NCBI GenBank assembly: GCA_963580455.1
Contig: OY756968.1
Span: 3,137,544 to 3,201,543, forward strand
Reading direction: 5' to 3'
DNA from: Euonymus europaeus
Taxonomy: Eukaryota > Streptophyta > Magnoliopsida > Celastrales > Celastraceae
DNA: 64,000 bases
The notes beneath the pieces were generated by a model. The model was not told the DNA's origin and did not search any database. It saw only the letters and a list, made by a program, of their open reading frames with translations. This document shows, piece by piece, positions 59,056 through 64,000 of this stretch. How positions within the stretch are numbered: the first letter of the stretch is position 1; each line of letters begins with the position of its first letter. The position numbers and the translations under genes were made by a program.

Positions 59056-59385
59056 AGCAAGTTCAATGTTCCCTCACTTTTAAACACTCCAAAAATTTTA
59101 ATTGGGTCTCATTTTTATTACACATAATTGGGTCGTATTTACTTTTCTACATCATCAAAACACATCTCACAATACAATCATTGAATTATATCAACAAAAT
59201 ACATCTTTCAATACAAATTTTTTTTCTTTTTCTATTAAACAACACTCCAAATATCAATACATTTATAACATTTTTCACTTTTTTCTATCATTCTACACAT
59301 CTTTCAATACAATTTTTCCAAATCACTTTTTCTACACACTCCAAAATTTCCAGCACTTCAAAATTTGTTACCATTGCACTTGACG
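59056..59385 (-). mobile_element. Tourist-like MITE, relative of 38043-38419
   Basis: Read on the minus strand it contains AAGTGCAATGGTAACAAATT, TTTTGGAGTGTGTAG and ATTGTATTGAAAGATGTG in the order of the 38043 copy; on the plus strand it begins GAGCAAGTTCAATG. The ends are diverged and no clear target duplication remains. Confidence 0.6.
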
Positions 59386-59729
59386 CAGAAAACATATTAT
59401 CCTAATCAAACTAAAATTGAAAACGTATTGATCGTAATTAAACTCAAACACAAAAGTCAAATTCAAAATAATAACTTTGACTGTTATTTAGTTTAGCGCG
59501 TAGTTCTCTTTTCTAAAAGGTATGATCAGGCTGAAACGGAGCACGTCAACAATTTCGTTAAAGATGTTTGCGTCCTTTTCGAACTTTTCTCTCATACTCC
59601 TCTTCAAACTTAAAGCGCTAACTGTCCTACATCAGCAAAACTCCCTAGTCGCTTCACTGTACATCGTCTCTTTTACTAATGGTGAAACATTCAGTGTCGG
59701 TAAATAACTTTTGTTGTTTGTGCCTTAAC

Positions 59730-60122
59730 TTAGATTTTCCATGAAAGTTCTAGATTTGGACTAAATAAACCATAAGTATTAACTGAACATACGTGATCAT
59801 CTGATACTGGACTGGGAAAGGCAGGGCCATCCGATTTTGGTTCGAAAGATCTAGTCAACATTGGTGAAAGAGTTGGTATGTGTTGCTTATTGGACTTCTT
59901 CTTGCTCGGGGTTGGAGTAGAGACCTTAGCTACCAGTGCAATGGCTAGAACGGGGGGAGAACTTGTAGAGGGTATACTGACAGGAGCACGTGCGGGAGGA
60001 GATTTTGTTGGAGGATAGCTCACCATAACAAGCGCGGGAGGTGAGCTCACTAGAGTAATCGCCGGGGGTGTAGATGCAGGTGCTTGTACAGGAGCAGGAA
60101 CAATCTGCTTTGAAGGAGAAGT
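59730..60122 (-). pseudogene. Proline-rich open frame cut by an LTR-like boundary
   Basis: A minus-strand frame of about 130 codons to a stop at 59730, very rich in Pro, Ser, Ala and Val (SSPPALVMVSYPPTKSPPAR, SIPSTSSPPVL), with a basic KKKSNK and LTRSFEP later. Its apparent N-terminal codons lie inside the LTR-like sequence that starts at 60123, so the original upstream part was probably displaced by that insertion. It could be a host proline-rich protein or a retroelement gag-like piece. No family is recognised. Confidence 0.3.
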
Positions 60123-63100
60123 TGTGAAATCTCGACCCAAAATTTCGAGTTTTAGTTAAGTTACGGATCACCCATATTGCACAGGATCACAAAGAGTTAT
60201 TTTTGAACAAGGTTCACTAAATGAGCTATAATTTTTAGCACACATATCCGTTTCGGACTTATAATATATAAAATTGAAGCTTAGACCGAGCCAAAAGTGA
60301 ATTTACTGAAAAATCTAGAAGGAAAAAAATAGGTATCCGGACATCCTTGTGAGCCATTCGGACGGTGAATGAAGGAAGGTGAGCAGATTATATCAGGTGA
60401 GTGTTTGAGTACTGGAAAAATAGGAAGGCGTCCAAACGCTTAATGAAGAAATGAAGGCAGCGAGTTGCCAAACCATGAGGAGTCCGAACAACCACTTAAG
60501 GCGTCCGGGCACCAACATGGAAATTTGGTTTTAAGAACTAGTTCCCGCAATTCTTTTTGAGAAGAAACACCCGATAAGAGAGATAAATAGGGATACATTT
60601 AGTGAGGGAGGGATATTTCTTAAGGATTTGTGGAGCATAACAAGTTTCAAGAAGGATTCAAAGAAGATTGGGTGATTTAAGGTAAGTTTCCATGATTTTT
60701 GAAAAACTAGGTTTTGGTTAGATTTGTCCAAATATTTGATTGGTTGGTTTAGATGCTTTAGGAACTTGATTATGGACTTGACTGTGGTTACATATCTAGG
60801 TTTGGTTGTTGATTTCAAGTAGGTTACGAATTTGGTAAAGTTTGAAGCATATGATGTTGTATAGTAAATTGATGTTATTGATATGATTATATGGGTTCGG
60901 TTTGTTGAAATCGATAGGTTGGGAGAAAAGGGTCAAAGCTCTAACTTTGGTGAATTTGTGTTATAAGTTGAGCTTAATTGAGGAAGGGGATTCCTAACCT
61001 ATTTCTTGTTCTATATCATACATTTATATTTTAAAGTGTGATTTATATCTTCGTTGGTCTTCCATTTGTGTTCTTGCCTTATTTGTTCCTAAGAAAGAAC
61101 GAGCTTAGGGTTAATTCTTGTTTTCTCTTAAATGTAGAGTGCAGTAACCTTATTTCATATTCAATCATCCATGCATCATGTGTAGTTATATATATGTAAG
61201 TCGATGTTATGTCGTTAGTAACAATTTAATATAATCTTATAACTGTACAAATAATATATAATTGACAAGTAAAAGTCGATCCCACAAGGAGTGATACTAA
61301 TAAATATACAACCTAACACTTGAATATAATTTACACATAATAGTAAAGGGGGGGTTTAAATCTTATAACATAGAATAAAACAAACACATTAGTATTAAAA
61401 ATAAGAATATTAAGTGAAGAATTTCAATTTCTAAAAATCCTTGCTAGGACTCACTATCCACCACAAAACAATCAAACAATTTATAAGAAATGGTAGATTG
61501 AAATTTTCAACAAGTATATGATGACAACATTCACAACAAGGTCATGGTCAAACTCAAGTTGTATGATTCTCTCTTAGGTGCATGTACAGTGCATGGTGTT
61601 TACCTCAGTACGTGTATTCTTAATTGAAATCTAGCATGATGTTTGCATCAATTAACAATTAAAAACCCAATAGGAGTAAAGAGAATATGAATGTTACAAG
61701 AATCCTAATACATGGTGTTTGTACTTAGATATTCAAGAATTGATTTTTCATAATTCGTTTAACCAAATTATATGTTGCAAATAAGAACATATTCAACAGG
61801 GTAATTGATCTTGTTCTACAACAATTAACTCTAATAGATGTTTCAAAGTTAGCTAATCAAAGAAACAAAAATATTAGAATTCAAATAACATGGAAAAATC
61901 AAAATCATCATTCTTATAAGAAAATTTGCAATCCACACCACACAACTTATATAATTGAAATCATGTTTAGGGCTTCAAAGTTAAGCCCTAACTACAAAAG
62001 TTTAATTATACATAATCAAGCAAAATATAAAACATAAGAAATACAAGCTAAGGAATACAACCCTTTTTCTCCTTCTTTGTTCTTCCTCCAAAAGATTTCT
62101 TCTTCTTGCTTTGTTTCTTCAATTCTTCAAATCTTGGAATTTTGGAATTTTGAAATCTTGAAATCTTGCTATCCTCCATCATCAAAGACCTCATTTCCTT
62201 TTATAGACAAAATATTATGTAAATATCATGATATTTTAAATACAAAAATAATAAAATAAAAAATATCACACATATAAATATTATACAAATAAATATCACA
62301 CATACAAATATCATGATATTTATTTAGGCAAATGATGGTGATGTCATGAATGACATATTTTTACTTATAGATAAGAATTTCACAATTGCTTAGGTTAAAT
62401 GACAAGGAAGCAAAATTTCATTTAAAATAATAAAGTGATGCCCAAAATAATATTTGGAGTTTAATGCACAAATACATCACTTTAAACCTTAATCATTTAT
62501 AAATGCCTATATGTAATCAATTTTAGAATGTATATTCTGGCACTTATCAGTCGAGTATATATGTAGATCTTGACATGACATGAACATATATGCATTAAAG
62601 ATGCAGGAGATGCTCAAGTATGGACTTGGTATACCATATGATTATTTGAAAGTCACATGGAAGGATGACTGTGTGTTTGAGCATGAACACCGATCATATG
62701 ACTTCGTGTGAGGCAACACACTAAAGGTTTGGTATAACGAGGATGACGCGATCAGGTAAACTCTCCGTGGGTGATTAGCTAGTGCACATCCAAAGATGGC
62801 TCGGTGTCTGGGATGAGCGTTTGATTTTGTGGCCAACCCATGGTGAGGGAACCATGAGATTAATTGGTAGTTTGCCCCAAAGAGAATACTCAAGTTTTTG
62901 ATATGATATGTGACACAAGCATGTTTGGTAGCATATTGTTGCATATCACATCTTTTAATTTCGGATGATTATTATTATGTGAATCTTTTACCCTACTGAG
63001 CTTCTAACTCACTCATTTACTTTATCTCCTCGCTACAGGTGATACTAATATGAGTGTCGATGATACGGTTCAGTAGAAATGCTGCTGTGACATGGATAAC

Positions 63101-63480
63101 ATTTGGAGAGGGTGTAGGTTTGAGTTGAGTAACTTAAACCATTTTGTTGACACACTTATTCATTTTTATTATTGTATGTCTTATCGACTGTGTGACACCG
63201 TTTGGTGTGGATTTGTGGACGGTTAGAAGGAAATCCTTACATGTGGATCTTCTGAACCGAGGGTGGACTCTGAGTCTTGTTTGAATGATGTTTAGGTTAG
63301 ATGTATGATGTTTGATTGTTAAATCAGTTTGTCTATGTTGCTAGATGGTTTGAGACCTTGCTAGGTTATGGTTTGCATGTTGATAGAGGTCGCAGACCCT
63401 TACTAGATTATTTTGTGATTGTGTAATTATTGTTGCGCTTGATCCAAGTGGGTATACTATTATCTACAGGGAGATGCTGT
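60123..63480 (+). mobile_element. Degraded gypsy-type LTR interrupted by a second LTR
   Basis: TGTGAAATCTCGACCCAAAA at 60123 has the look of a plant gypsy LTR start (TG plus CTCGACCC). Downstream, outside the insertion, CTACTGAGCTTCTAACTCAC and CTCGCTACAGGTGATACTAA (62993-63050) resemble the R/U5 portion of such LTRs. The right boundary and a target duplication were not found, so the end point is approximate and the whole assignment is tentative. Confidence 0.4.
61205..62549 (-). mobile_element. Solo-LTR-like insertion, 1345 bp, 5 bp TSD
   Basis: GTCGA flanks it at 61200-61204 and 62550-62554, the 5 bp duplication of LTR retrotransposons. The ends are TG...CA: TGTTATGTCGTTAGTAAC on the left and TTCTGGCACTTATCA on the right. 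On the minus strand it begins TGATAAGTGCCAGAATATAC and near its end carries CTCCTTGTGGGATCGACTTT, a phrase common close to the 3' end of gypsy LTRs. No gag or pol frame is present, so it is most simply a solo LTR left by recombination. Confidence 0.75.
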
Positions 63481-64000
63481 CGGATTTTTGATTGAATGAA
63501 TTGACTTAGTTATCTGAACTAGGGTTGAATCATTTGAATGGTGATCACATTGATAACATAGGAAGATGCGGTAAACACCATTTAACGTCCTAGATCTAGG
63601 AGTTACAGAAACTGCTAGAGTTGTAATTGATGGGCAGAGCTGGACTGGGTCAAGGCAGAGCAAACAACTGCCTTGGGCTCATGTCTGATGGGGGCCCTTT
63701 TTCAAAAAATAAAATTTTGGATAAATAAAACCTAAGCGTAATGTCAGAGTACCAAAATTGAAATCGTCAAATCGAGCACACTATTATGCGGTGGGGGAAC
63801 GAAAGGGAATCATTTTGTAACACTATTCAGGAATAGGGGTGAAATTGGAAAGTGAGTACAAATAGTCCCACAAGCCTCCGTTTGGGACAGAGTATAAGCT
63901 AGCTTATACTCTGTCCCCATAATCTCAGACACTCTCAGCTTTTACGTTTTACGAGAGCTTATACTCTATCAACATACTCCGATTCAAATGGAGGAGTACA
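63481..64000. other. Repeat DNA with a perfect 34 bp palindrome; window end
   Basis: CAGAGCTGGACTGGGTCAAG (63636) and CAACTGCCTTGGGCTC lead into poly-T and an AT-rich arm, the layout of hAT left ends in this window, but no right end is inside the window. At 63884-63917 the half-site GGGACAGAGTATAAGCT is followed directly by its exact reverse complement. Further TATACTCTGTC-type copies follow and an AATGGAGGAGTA phrase ends the window. Confidence 0.45.

Noticed and set aside
1..64000. CRISPR array, bacterial operon or phage-type system
   Set aside because: Intron structure, gene families and transposons show nuclear plant DNA; no regularly spaced repeat array exists.

Overview
The window is nuclear DNA of a flowering plant, most likely a eudicot. 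The evidence is intron-containing genes with GT-AG splice sites, AT-rich intergenic DNA, plant-only gene families (CRF/ERF factor, 3-ketoacyl-CoA synthase, NPF transporter, plastid PDH E2, CLE peptide) and dense plant transposon debris. There is no operon, plasmid, phage or CRISPR structure. I cannot name the species.

Seven protein-coding genes look intact. From left to right they are: a conserved plant protein of unknown function (2108-3178, +, 175 aa); a small Trp-rich acidic protein (7475-7816, +, 113 aa); an intronless KCS, FAE1/KCS type (18628-20118, -, 496 aa); a CRF-type ERF factor of the ERF116-119 group (24572-25513, -, 313 aa); a GH31 alpha-glucosidase in 3 exons (27239-31016, -, 926 aa); an NRT1/PTR transporter of the NPF3.1 type in 4 exons, one intron with a GC donor (49763-52570, +, 579 aa); and a plastid dihydrolipoyl acetyltransferase of the LTA2 type in 6 exons (53331-57656, -, 484 aa). 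An eighth, single-exon, acidic protein of unknown function (41703-42212, +, 169 aa) is also convincing.

Broken genes are a second theme. A CLE27-like peptide precursor (11127-11384) keeps a perfect terminal CLE dodecapeptide but has one in-frame TGA, and it sits between a Mutator-like MITE, a (GA)n tract and a hAT element. A DUF1218-family fragment (8635-8969) is frameshifted several times. A FAR1/MULE-type gene (4930-5944, -) is riddled with stops.

The rest is mainly transposon archaeology, and several insertions can be delimited to the base by target-site duplications: a 150 bp Mutator-like foldback MITE (10731-10880, 10 bp TSD); a 2 kb hAT deletion derivative (11405-13449, 8 bp TSD) holding a second hAT-like element (12151-12866, 8 bp TSD); a Pack-MULE-like element (15861-16513, 9 bp TSD); a MITE with GAGTGTGTTTGG ends (20633-21203; another copy is cut by the window start); two LINE insertions of one family (32532-32660 and 43859-44778), the second inside an older antisense LINE; a Tourist-like MITE (38043-38419, TTA TSD) with relatives elsewhere; a hAT MITE (45617-46065, 8 bp TSD); and a solo-LTR-like insertion (61205-62549, 5 bp TSD) inside what looks like a gypsy-type LTR.

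The genes do not form a pathway cluster. They cover ordinary plant functions (very-long-chain fatty acids, plastid acetyl-CoA supply, glycan hydrolysis, nitrate/peptide-type transport, cytokinin-related transcription). The most distinctive signals are the CLE27-like gene, the nested mobile elements, the Pack-MULE-like element and the tRNA-like boxes in the left arms of two hAT elements.
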